This document shows positions 33,738-41,195 of a DNA stretch of 64,000 nt, piece by piece (position 1 is the stretch's first letter; every line of letters starts with the position of its first letter). The notes beneath the pieces are model-generated. The model worked only from the letters and a program-made list of their open reading frames with translations, had not been told where the DNA came from and ran no database searches. The DNA comes from Streptomyces canus 299MFChir4.1 (GTDB lineage: Bacteria > Actinomycetota > Actinomycetes > Streptomycetales > Streptomycetaceae), in the NCBI RefSeq assembly GCF_000383615.1, contig NZ_KB911583.1, positions 665,369-729,368 on the forward strand. The letters are read 5' to 3'. A program made the translations under genes and the position numbers.

Positions 33738-34118
33738 ATGGACGACACGCCGCTGGAGCGGCTCGGTAACGGCAAGTACCTGCTGCTCACCAGCTTCCGG
33801 AAGAACGGCACGCCGGTCGCCACCCCCGTCTGGGTGGTCCGCGACGGGGACGCGCTCGGCGCGTGGTCGGCCGCCGGCGCCTGGAAGGTGAAGCGGATCA
33901 GGGCGCGCGCGGACGTCCTCGTCGGCCCCTGTGACGTGCGGGGCAACCCGACCGGCGACCAGATCCCGGCCACGGCGGAGATCTGTGACGCGGCGACCAC
34001 CGCCCGCTACCGGCAGCTCCTGGCCCGGAAGTACGGCATCCTCGGCCGGCTCACGCTCCTCGGCAGCAGGCTGCGCCGGGGGGCCGACGGGACGGTCGGA
34101 ATCCGCGTGACCTTGTGA
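33738..34118 (+). CDS. PPOX-class F420-dependent oxidoreductase-like protein
   Basis: 126 residues of the split-barrel flavin/F420-binding fold: NGKYLLLTSFRKNGTPVATPVWVVRDGDAL is the barrel's N-terminal half, AWKVKRIRARADVLVGPCDVRGN the cofactor-binding part. These small proteins reduce various compounds with F420H2; the substrate is unknown. ATG at 33738. A strong terminator follows at once. Confidence 0.85.
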   Translation: MDDTPLERLGNGKYLLLTSFRKNGTPVATPVWVVRDGDALGAWSAAGAWKVKRIRARADVLVGPCDVRGNPTGDQIPATAEICDAATTARYRQLLARKYGILGRLTLLGSRLRRGADGTVGIRVTL

Positions 34119-34119
34119 C

Positions 34120-34150
34120 GAGCGGGGCCCGGTCGGACCGGGCCCCGCTC
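34120..34150. terminator. Strong terminator hairpin
   Basis: GAGCGGGGCCCGGTC and GACCGGGCCCCGCTC form a 15-bp inverted repeat with a one-base centre (about 13 pairs once a loop is allowed), between the converging split-barrel and hydrolase genes. Confidence 0.8.
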
Positions 34151-34193
34151 AGAGGGTCAGCGCGTGCTGCCGGACGGCAGCGTGCTCACGGCC

Positions 34194-36962
34194 TCACGGT
34201 CGGTCGAGCACCGTCCCCGTCAGCGCCGGCGGGTCGGGCAGCGGGTTGGCGTTGCGGTCGGTCAGCGCCAGGCGCATCGACTCGGCCGGCTCGGCCACCT
34301 GGTCCCGGACGGTCGGCGTGATGAAGTCCACGCTGGTGCTGCCGGGCGGGATGTACAGCCACACCCACAGGTTCGCGTCGGACAGCCGGCGCTCGGGGTC
34401 GGGCACGTCACCGGACCAGTCCTTGAGCCACTGCGGGTCCACGTCCTGGGTGGACAGCTCGGTGCCCTCGGTGACCGGAACCACCCGCACCGGCTGCCAG
34501 ATGTCCGCCATCACGGGCGCGTCGATGGACAGCCGCCAGGTCAGCGTCTCTCCCTCGGTCACCCGGTCCGCGACCGGCGACAGGGTGATCACCGGCTCGG
34601 GATCGTCGTTCTCGACCGTGAGCCCGCCCCGGTGACTGCCGACGACGGAGTTGTGGACGGCCTTGACCGCGATGGCGTGCTGCACGTTCTCGCCGTAGAC
34701 CGTGTCGCCCTTCACCTCGACGGGTACGTCGATCGCGTTGCTGCCGGGCCGCACCGTCACCAGCTTGCTCTGGGCCCGGCCGCTGCCCGGTTCGAGGACG
34801 TACACCCGGACCTGGCCGCTGCCGTGCCCGGAGATCTTGACCGGGATCCGGTAGGTGCGGGTGCCCGAGTCGCCCTCCTTGACGATCGTGCGGCCCACGT
34901 CGACGCGGGGCAGCGCGGCCGCCTTGACCGCGGGAGTGCCCGGCGCCCAGCCCCAGGCGTCCATCAGCCAGGCCCGCCCGGACCGCGAACGGGGCGTCAG
35001 CTCAAGGGACTTCACGTGCCGGAGATCGAGCCCGGCCCGGGTCGCCGCCGTCAGCGGGACCCGCAGTTCCTGGGCCCAGTAGGACGCGGTCCTCGCGGAG
35101 CCCGGCAGGCCCGCCACCTCGGCCCGGCCCAGCGTCACCCGACGGCCCGCGGAGTCGGTGACGGACACGTCGAACTTCGTACCGGTCGTGTTCGGCGGAA
35201 CGAAGACCCGCAGCGCGAGCTTCTGGGAGCCGTGCAGGGAGAGCGGCTTGGCGGGGGTGACGCGTGCGGCCGTGCCCGGTGCGGACCACTTCACGTCCAC
35301 CGCGCCGCGGCCGGTCTCCTTCTCCGTCTCCCACCACGCGAAGTGGGGGGACGAGCCGGGGGTCTCCGGACCCAGACAGGCCACAGCCGGATCGGGGTCG
35401 ATCGCCGAGCACAGCCGGGCACCGGTCACCTTGACCCCGGCGTCGGGCAGGAAGCCGCCGCTGCGGCGGCCGCCGACGGCGTGGGTCAGCACCCGGGCCG
35501 GGTCGGCGGACGGGGCCCGCCTGCCGGAACCGTCGAGGAGCGGACGCACCCGGTCGTCCCCGGCGACGAAGAGCCGGGCCGCCGCGGCGATGTAGGTGGA
35601 TCCCGCCTTGTGCTGCTCGGCGGCGGTCAGCCGGGTCGGGGCGCCCGGTGTGCACACCGGGTCGGCCTGGTCCGGGTCGGTCCCGAAGTCGTCCTCGGCC
35701 GGGGCCTCGGCCTCGCCCGGAGTCCACTCGCTGTTGAAGTAGTTGTGGTTGGCGCCGACCACGTAGACCGCGCTGTGCAGCGCGGTGCCCCGGCTGACGC
35801 CACGGGTGCCGTCGACGAAGTCCTCGCCCTGGAGGTCGGCGACATCGCCGTCGCAGCCCGGCAGCAGGGTCACGGACGGCACGTCGGCGACCGGATTCTG
35901 GCCGAAGATCGTCGGTCCGATCAGCACGGTCCCGCGGATCTTCCAGCGCACCGGCCCCCGGTAACCGTCCTCGGCGGCCGGCGGCGGGTAGAGGCTGTCC
36001 ATGGCGGCCCGGTTGACGCCCTCGCCGCCCCGCGAGTGGCCGACGAGCAGGACCCGGGAGAGGTCGGCCTTCGGCGCCTGGCGTACGACGGCCGGGGCGG
36101 TGGAGCGGTGGGCGGCCCAGTCGGCCCAGCGGGCGAGATGCTGCCGTACCAGCGAGGAGCGCGCCTGTGCGCCGGCGTCCTCGGCCTGCCAGTCCTGGGC
36201 GTTGATGCCGTTGGCCGAGATCGACACGGTCACATAGCCCTGGGAGGCCAGAAGCTTCTGGTCGCGCAGATAGCCCTTGTCGCTGGGGATCGGCTTGTAG
36301 CCGTCCGCGCAGGGCCAGTCGATGGTCGTGTCGTCCTCGCTGCCCGGCTTGTAGCAGGTGGAGTGGCGGCCGTGCAGGAACAGGGCGAGGGGCCGGCTGC
36401 CGGTGGCACCCTTGGGCGCCACCACCTGGGCCCGCATCTCGACCGGGGTGGCGAACCCCGGCAGGCGCACGGGGGCGAGGTCGTACGAGCCGCTGACCGT
36501 GCGGTACGAGCCGGGCTTCCCGGGGTCCACACCGTTCGCCGGTGCCCGCGCGGGGAGCCGCACCCCTTGTGCGTCGGACTCGCGCGGCTGGTCGGCCGCC
36601 GCGTCCAACCGGCGTCCCGCGGCGGTGACTTGCAGGTCGGTCAGTGCGGTGGATCCGGCTTCGTCGAGGGCGAGCCGGAAGGTCCGCCCGTCCTTCGCCG
36701 GCTTCGGTACACCGAGCAGCCGGTCGCCTGCGCGGAACTCGACCCGCGCGTCCCCCGTGGGCACGGACTTCGACGCGCGCCAGACCAGCTCACGCGCCCC
36801 GTGCTCCCCGTCGATCCGCCATCCCCGCGGAAGTCTGTTGTCGTCCGTAGTACTCAACAACCGTGTCTGGGAGGGCTGTTGAGCCTGTGCCAGTCCGGGC
36901 GAGCCCGCCAGGGCCGCCAGCACAGCCACGGCGGTCACGCATATTCGCCGGGCAGGGTTCAA
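34194..36962 (-). CDS. Large secreted alpha/beta-hydrolase protein with C-terminal beta domain
   Basis: 922 residues from a TTG at 36962. This start has GGGAGAG upstream and gives a clean signal peptide (MNPARRICVTAVAVLAALA, cut after AQA); the longer frame to 37100 adds 46 unlikely residues. An alpha/beta hydrolase domain (about 150-500) has an HGRHSTC oxyanion-type loop and nucleophile elbow VGHSRGGEG. The middle (about 520-720) is a beta-rich domain. The C-terminal 200 residues resemble Calx-beta-type repeats (VENDDPEP, SVDFITPTVRD). Extracellular esterase or amidase activity is likely; substrate unknown. Convergent with the split-barrel gene. Confidence 0.8.
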   Translation of the reverse strand: MNPARRICVTAVAVLAALAGSPGLAQAQQPSQTRLLSTTDDNRLPRGWRIDGEHGARELVWRASKSVPTGDARVEFRAGDRLLGVPKPAKDGRTFRLALDEAGSTALTDLQVTAAGRRLDAAADQPRESDAQGVRLPARAPANGVDPGKPGSYRTVSGSYDLAPVRLPGFATPVEMRAQVVAPKGATGSRPLALFLHGRHSTCYKPGSEDDTTIDWPCADGYKPIPSDKGYLRDQKLLASQGYVTVSISANGINAQDWQAEDAGAQARSSLVRQHLARWADWAAHRSTAPAVVRQAPKADLSRVLLVGHSRGGEGVNRAAMDSLYPPPAAEDGYRGPVRWKIRGTVLIGPTIFGQNPVADVPSVTLLPGCDGDVADLQGEDFVDGTRGVSRGTALHSAVYVVGANHNYFNSEWTPGEAEAPAEDDFGTDPDQADPVCTPGAPTRLTAAEQHKAGSTYIAAAARLFVAGDDRVRPLLDGSGRRAPSADPARVLTHAVGGRRSGGFLPDAGVKVTGARLCSAIDPDPAVACLGPETPGSSPHFAWWETEKETGRGAVDVKWSAPGTAARVTPAKPLSLHGSQKLALRVFVPPNTTGTKFDVSVTDSAGRRVTLGRAEVAGLPGSARTASYWAQELRVPLTAATRAGLDLRHVKSLELTPRSRSGRAWLMDAWGWAPGTPAVKAAALPRVDVGRTIVKEGDSGTRTYRIPVKISGHGSGQVRVYVLEPGSGRAQSKLVTVRPGSNAIDVPVEVKGDTVYGENVQHAIAVKAVHNSVVGSHRGGLTVENDDPEPVITLSPVADRVTEGETLTWRLSIDAPVMADIWQPVRVVPVTEGTELSTQDVDPQWLKDWSGDVPDPERRLSDANLWVWLYIPPGSTSVDFITPTVRDQVAEPAESMRLALTDRNANPLPDPPALTGTVLDRP

Positions 36963-37147
36963 TGGTTCTCTCCCAAAACCCCGTGCGCAGACGTCCCGTC
37001 GGTCCCGGGCGCCTCTCGCGTCACATAGGACGGGGGAGGGGGGTCTGTGGGTTGTCTCTGCGCAACCGTGGATCGCGGGCCGACGACGCGAACAAGCCAA
37101 CGACGTCGCGGGGACTAGCGGATCACCGGTCGGGGGAGGCGCTGTCC

Positions 37148-38500
37148 ATGAGCCGAACTCCCCACCTCCGCGCGGCCGTCGTCGGCACCGGCCACCGCGC
37201 CCAGCTGTTCACCCGGGCCCTCGCCGCACGCCCCGGCCACCGCGTCGCCGCCCTGTGCGATCCCAGTCCCACCCGTATGGCCTTCCACAACCGTCTGCTC
37301 GCCGAGGCCGGCGAACCGGCCGCCGCCCAGGGGGAACCCGAAGGCTTCGCCCGCCTGCTGGCCGAGGAGGGCATCGACGAGGTCGTCGTCACCACCGTCG
37401 ACGCCGAGCACGACCGCTACATCGTCCCCGCGCTCCAGGCGGGCTGCCGGGTGGTCACCGAGAAGCCGATGACGGTGGACGCCGACCGCTGCGCCCGCAT
37501 CCTGGACACGGTCAAGGCCACCGGCAACTCCCTCACCGTCGCCTTCAACTACCGCTTCAACCCCGTGCACGAGAAGGTGCGTACCCTGCTCGCCGACGGC
37601 GCGATCGGCGAGATCCTCTCCGTGCACTTCGAATGGCTCCTCGACACCCGCCACGGAGCCGACTACTTCCGCCGCTGGCACCGCGAGAAGCGGTACAGCG
37701 GCGGTCTGATGGTCCACAAGGCGAGCCACCACTTCGACCTGGTCAACTGGTGGCTCGCCGACGAGCCGCAGGAGGTCTTCGGCTACGGGCGGCTCGGTTT
37801 CTACGGCCCTGAGGCGGGCGCACGCCACGGCCTGCGCCGCGACTACACCCGGGCCCACGGGGCCGCCCCGGCCGCCGACGACCCCTTCGCCCTCGATCTC
37901 GGGGCCGACGACACCCTGCGCGCCCTGTATCTGGATGCGGAGCAGGACGACGGATACCTGCGCGACCGCAATGTCTTCGACGGGCCGATCACCATCGAGG
38001 ACGACATGGCGCTCGTGGTCCGCCACGCCCGGGGCGCGACGATGACGTACCACCTCACCGCCTACTCCCCCTGGGAGGGCTACCGGGTCATGTTCAACGG
38101 CAGCGCGGGACGGCTGGAACTGGAGGTCGAGGAGAGCCGCCGGCAGGCGCCCCGGACCAGAATCACCTCGGCGAGCGGCGCGCTGCACGGGGACACCGCG
38201 GCCGACCACGCGGGCGGTGCGCGGCTCACCCTGCGGCCCCTGTGGCAGCCCCCGGTCGACGTGCCGCTCGTCACCGCCCACGAAGCGCACGGCGGGGGAG
38301 ACCCGCGCATGCTCGACGCCCTCTTCGGGCCGGTGGACACCGGTGCGGGGCCCGCGAGCGAGGACACCGGTGCCGCGACGCATCCGACGGCCACCGAACG
38401 GGACGGTGCCCTGGCGCTGGGCGTGGGCATCGCCGCCAACCGGTGCTTCGAGACGGGTCAGCCGGTGCGGGTGCGCGATCTGATCCCCGGGGCATGGTGA
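37148..38500 (+). CDS. Gfo/Idh/MocA-family oxidoreductase
   Basis: 450 residues. N-terminal Rossmann strand AAVVGTGHRAQLFTRAL; catalytic loop CRVVTEKPMTVDADRC has the full EKP with the conserved Lys; FNYRFNPVHEKVRTLL follows. The C-terminal domain includes GGLMVHKASHHFDLVNWWL with the His pair of the active site. Length is above average because of insertions after residue 230. An NAD(P)-dependent sugar oxidoreductase acting alone in this place, with divergent secreted hydrolase. GGGGGAGG precedes the ATG by about 8-12 bases. Confidence 0.9.
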   Translation: MSRTPHLRAAVVGTGHRAQLFTRALAARPGHRVAALCDPSPTRMAFHNRLLAEAGEPAAAQGEPEGFARLLAEEGIDEVVVTTVDAEHDRYIVPALQAGCRVVTEKPMTVDADRCARILDTVKATGNSLTVAFNYRFNPVHEKVRTLLADGAIGEILSVHFEWLLDTRHGADYFRRWHREKRYSGGLMVHKASHHFDLVNWWLADEPQEVFGYGRLGFYGPEAGARHGLRRDYTRAHGAAPAADDPFALDLGADDTLRALYLDAEQDDGYLRDRNVFDGPITIEDDMALVVRHARGATMTYHLTAYSPWEGYRVMFNGSAGRLELEVEESRRQAPRTRITSASGALHGDTAADHAGGARLTLRPLWQPPVDVPLVTAHEAHGGGDPRMLDALFGPVDTGAGPASEDTGAATHPTATERDGALALGVGIAANRCFETGQPVRVRDLIPGAW

Positions 38501-38506
38501 GACGTG

Positions 38507-38533
38507 CGGTTCCGTTCGCCCGCGCGGGAACCG
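38507..38533. terminator. Terminator hairpin between convergent genes
   Basis: CGGTTCC and GGAACCG pair around a GC-rich loop in the 41-base gap between the oxidoreductase and the OB-fold gene. Confidence 0.6.
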
Positions 38534-38541
38534 ACGGCGCG

Positions 38542-38934
38542 TCAGCTCCAGGCGCGGTAAGGCTCGTCGAGGAGCTGGAAGACCGGCTCGCCGCGGACCG
38601 GGTCCTTGGCCGTCGACATCCGCACCCGGTCACCGCTGTGGATCGCGGCGGGCGGGCCCATGACCCGGCCCCGGACGACGAAGCCCTCGGCCAGCTCGAT
38701 CAGCGACACATTGCGGGCGGCGGGGGTGTTGCGGTGGACCACCGTGGAGTGGCGGACCGTGCCCACCCCCTCGCTGCGCTCCGTGCGCAGGTCTCCGCCC
38801 TGGCAGACCGGACACAGCAGCCGGTGGTACATCGCCGTGCCGCACCAGGTGCAGCGCTGGAAGAGGATCGCGTCCGTGGCCGGGGCGGCGGGCTCGAGCA
38901 AGCCCGTCGCGGATCCGGCTGCCTGACGAGCCAT
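38542..38934 (-). CDS. Zn-ribbon/OB-fold (DUF35-type) protein
   Basis: 130 residues. N-terminal rubredoxin-like zinc ribbon RCTWCGTAMYHRLLCPVC (two CxxC pairs), then an OB fold (GTVRHSTVVHRN, VSLIELAEGFVVRGRVMG). Such proteins often partner thiolase-like enzymes or acyl-CoA enzymes as substrate channels or scaffolds; no thiolase is nearby, so the partner is unknown. ATG 38934 with AGGAAG upstream. A TetR-type motif lies about 120 bases upstream and recurs before the next gene. Confidence 0.85.
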   Translation of the reverse strand: MARQAAGSATGLLEPAAPATDAILFQRCTWCGTAMYHRLLCPVCQGGDLRTERSEGVGTVRHSTVVHRNTPAARNVSLIELAEGFVVRGRVMGPPAAIHSGDRVRMSTAKDPVRGEPVFQLLDEPYRAWS

Positions 38935-39055
38935 GCTTCCTGAGTGGTGGTACACGCTGGTCAACTCCCTGCGCTCGGCCGGAATCCCACGTGCTCGGGT
39001 AACCGTGCACGGACGTGCGCGGCTCCTCGTGCCGCCGTGCACATCGTCAGCGTAT

Positions 39056-39067
39056 GGCACTGAGTGT
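39056..39067. promoter_or_regulatory. Repeated TetR-type motif, copy 1
   Basis: GGCACTGAGTGT, one of three copies of GGMACTGRGTGY. It lies between the OB-fold gene and the TetR gene, upstream of the former. Confidence 0.55.
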
Positions 39068-39141
39068 CGGCCGTAAAGGTACTGCGTACCCTCTTTTTGG
39101 GCGGGCGGCTCGCGGGCTCCTCCGGCCGGTTCCGGCGCGGC

Positions 39142-39831
39142 TCAGTCCCGGTCGAGCGTGGACTCGATCTCCTGGACCACGCGCCACATGGGGGCGCCGC
39201 GGCGGGAGACGATCACCACCACGTCCTCGGGCGGCGCGTCGGCGGCGGGCGCTCCGGCCGCCCCGAAAGCGGCCTGGACATAGCCGAGCGCGTGCTCCAC
39301 CGCCTCCTCGGCGTCGCCCTGCCCGTCCGAGCGCAGCCAGGAGCGCAGGGCGTTGTTGTGGGCCGCGGCCACGGCGGCGGCGATCACGTCGGCCCGCAGC
39401 GTCCCGTCGTGCAGCCCCTTCAGGCGCCCGCGCAGATACTCGGCGAAGGAGCGCTCGTAGCGCCACACCACGGACAGCTCATAGGCGCGCAGCCCCGGCA
39501 CCTGCTTGGTGAGGCGGTAGCGCTGGACCGAGAAGGTCGGGTTCTCGGTGTACATGCGCAGCACCAGCCGCACCGCCTCGCAGACCCGTTCCAGCGGGTC
39601 GCACCCGGGGTCGCTCGCGGCCAGGAAGGCCGTCATGTCGGTGAGGCACCGCTCGTGGTCGGGGAAGACCACGTCCTCCTTGGACGGGAAGTACCGAAAG
39701 AACGAGCGGCGCCCGACCCCGGCGAGCGTGACGATGTCATCGACGGTGGTCTGCTCGTAACCCCGTTCCAGGAACAACTGGAAGGCGGCCGCGACCAGCG
39801 CGTCCCGCATGGCGGGCTTGGTGGAGCTCAT
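39142..39831 (-). CDS. TetR-family transcriptional regulator
   Basis: 229 residues. The helix-turn-helix is MRDALVAAAFQLFLERGYEQTTVDDIVTLAGVGRRSFFRYFPSKEDVVF. The C-terminal ligand domain is helical to about residue 180; a tail with ADAPPEDVVVIVSRRGAPMWR follows. The ligand is unknown. ATG 39831 is preferred to the upstream ATG at 39867, which would sit in the motif region. Two copies of the 12-bp motif lie 32 and 54 bases upstream, consistent with autoregulation, and the third lies before the OB-fold gene. Confidence 0.9.
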   Translation of the reverse strand: MSSTKPAMRDALVAAAFQLFLERGYEQTTVDDIVTLAGVGRRSFFRYFPSKEDVVFPDHERCLTDMTAFLAASDPGCDPLERVCEAVRLVLRMYTENPTFSVQRYRLTKQVPGLRAYELSVVWRYERSFAEYLRGRLKGLHDGTLRADVIAAAVAAAHNNALRSWLRSDGQGDAEEAVEHALGYVQAAFGAAGAPAADAPPEDVVVIVSRRGAPMWRVVQEIESTLDRD

Positions 39832-39862
39832 GGTCGCGAACGTAGCACCTGAACCGCCATAT

Positions 39863-39874
39863 GGCACTGGGTGC
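39863..39874. promoter_or_regulatory. Repeated TetR-type motif, copy 2
   Basis: GGCACTGGGTGC preceded by ATAT, near-palindromic around GCAC/GTGC; same form as copies at 39056 and 39885. Confidence 0.6.
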
Positions 39875-39884
39875 AGTCCCCCAG

Positions 39885-39896
39885 GGAACTGAGTGC
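39885..39896. promoter_or_regulatory. Repeated TetR-type motif, copy 3
   Basis: GGAACTGAGTGC, 22 bases from copy 2 (two helical turns), as expected for paired TetR dimers on one promoter. It could also act on the peptidoglycan-binding gene at 39991. Confidence 0.5.
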
Positions 39897-39990
39897 TGTT
39901 CTCCGTGCGCTGAACTCCCGGACCCGCGGCGCCGTATCACTTGCCGGGGGCCGGTTCAGACCCGTGTGCGCGGGACGGAAGGAGACCAGG

Positions 39991-40659
39991 ATGCCGACAC
40001 CGTCCGACCGAGGGGCGCCGCCGGACCGGACGCCCCTCGAACCCATCAGGGTGCTGCGTCCGCGCCGTACCGACGCGCTCGCGGAGCTGATGAAGGACAT
40101 GCCGCCCCGCTCCCCGGTCGGATACGACTCCTTCGCCCTGCCCGGGCCGCCGTCGGGAACCGAGGAGTCGACCCAGGAACTGCCGCCCGTCAGGGACGAC
40201 CACGACCGCACGCGACGCTCCCGCGACATCCCCCGCGGCCGGGTGCCGGGACTGCGCCGTACGGCGATCGCGATGGCCGTGACCGCGGCCGCGGTGATCG
40301 GCTTCGGCTGCGCGCTCCTGCTCGCGGACCGGGGGGAGACCACCGCCGCGGCGGCCCCGCGGCCGACCGCGACCCCGTCCGCAGCCCCCACACCCACCCC
40401 GACGGCCTCCGGCGCCACCGACCCCGACGGCTCCGGCACGCTCCGCCAGGGAGACAGCGGCCCCGAGGTGAGCGACCTCCAGGAACGTCTGCGGCACATC
40501 CCGAACGTGTACGACAACGGCTCCACCGACGGCACCTACGACACGACCCTGACCGAAGCCGTGGCCCGTTTCCAGCTCTGGTACGGCATCCGCGGCGACG
40601 AGGACGGCGTGTACGGCGACGACACACGGCGTGACCTGGAGTCCCGCACGGGAGGCTGA
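39991..40659 (+). CDS. Membrane-anchored peptidoglycan-binding domain protein
   Basis: 222 residues, type II topology: 85 cytoplasmic residues, one membrane helix (TAIAMAVTAAAVIGFGCALLL, about 91-111), a Thr/Pro/Ala-rich linker, and a C-terminal PG_binding_1 domain (LRQGDSGPEVSDLQERLRHI, YDTTLTEAVARFQLWYGI, GVYGDDTRRDLE). It should bind the cell wall from the membrane. ATG 39991 has GGAAGGAGACC upstream. No catalytic domain, so a structural or sensory role is inferred. Confidence 0.87.
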   Translation: MPTPSDRGAPPDRTPLEPIRVLRPRRTDALAELMKDMPPRSPVGYDSFALPGPPSGTEESTQELPPVRDDHDRTRRSRDIPRGRVPGLRRTAIAMAVTAAAVIGFGCALLLADRGETTAAAAPRPTATPSAAPTPTPTASGATDPDGSGTLRQGDSGPEVSDLQERLRHIPNVYDNGSTDGTYDTTLTEAVARFQLWYGIRGDEDGVYGDDTRRDLESRTGG

Positions 40660-40677
40660 TCGGGGAGGATGGCGGGC

Positions 40678-41160
40678 ATGGACGCGTTCATCGACCGGCT
40701 CGACCCCGACATGTGTGTGGTGACCGCCGCTGCGGACGGCGACCGCGCGGGCTGTCTCGTCGGATTCGCCTCACAGTGCTCGATCGAGCCCGTGCGGTAC
40801 GCGGTGTGGCTGTCGAAGGCCAACCGCACCTACCGGGTGGCCCGGACCGCGCCCCGCCTCGCCGTCCATCTGCTCACCCGCGAACAGCGTGGCCTCGCCG
40901 AGCTGTTCGGCGGGGAGACGGGGGACCGCACGGACAAGTTCGCCCGGGTCCGCTGGCGGGAGGAGGCCGGCGGGGCGGTCGTGCTGGACGAGGCCGCGGC
41001 CTGGTTCGTCGGCACGGTCGTGCTGCGCGTCGAGGGCGGCGACCACGTGGGGTTCGTCCTGGAACCGGAGACGTGGGGCGGAGGCGAGGACACCGAGGGC
41101 GCGAGGCTGCTGCGGCTGTCGGACGCGACCTCCATCTCGCCCGGCCACCCGGCGGACTGA
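40678..41160 (+). CDS. Flavin reductase-like (split-barrel) protein
   Basis: 160 residues of the flavin-reductase domain: DMCVVTAAADGDRAGCLVGFASQCSIEPVRYAVWLSKANRTYR is the FMN-binding half, and the rest (LAVHLLTREQRGLAELFGGE, DKFARVRW) fits the family. It may supply reduced flavin to a monooxygenase or act directly. The ATG at 40678 has GGGAGG nine bases upstream; the ATG at 40669 lies too close to it. Confidence 0.85.
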   Translation: MDAFIDRLDPDMCVVTAAADGDRAGCLVGFASQCSIEPVRYAVWLSKANRTYRVARTAPRLAVHLLTREQRGLAELFGGETGDRTDKFARVRWREEAGGAVVLDEAAAWFVGTVVLRVEGGDHVGFVLEPETWGGGEDTEGARLLRLSDATSISPGHPAD

Positions 41161-41195
41161 GCCAGGACGCCCGTACCGCGCGTGGTTCCGGCGGC

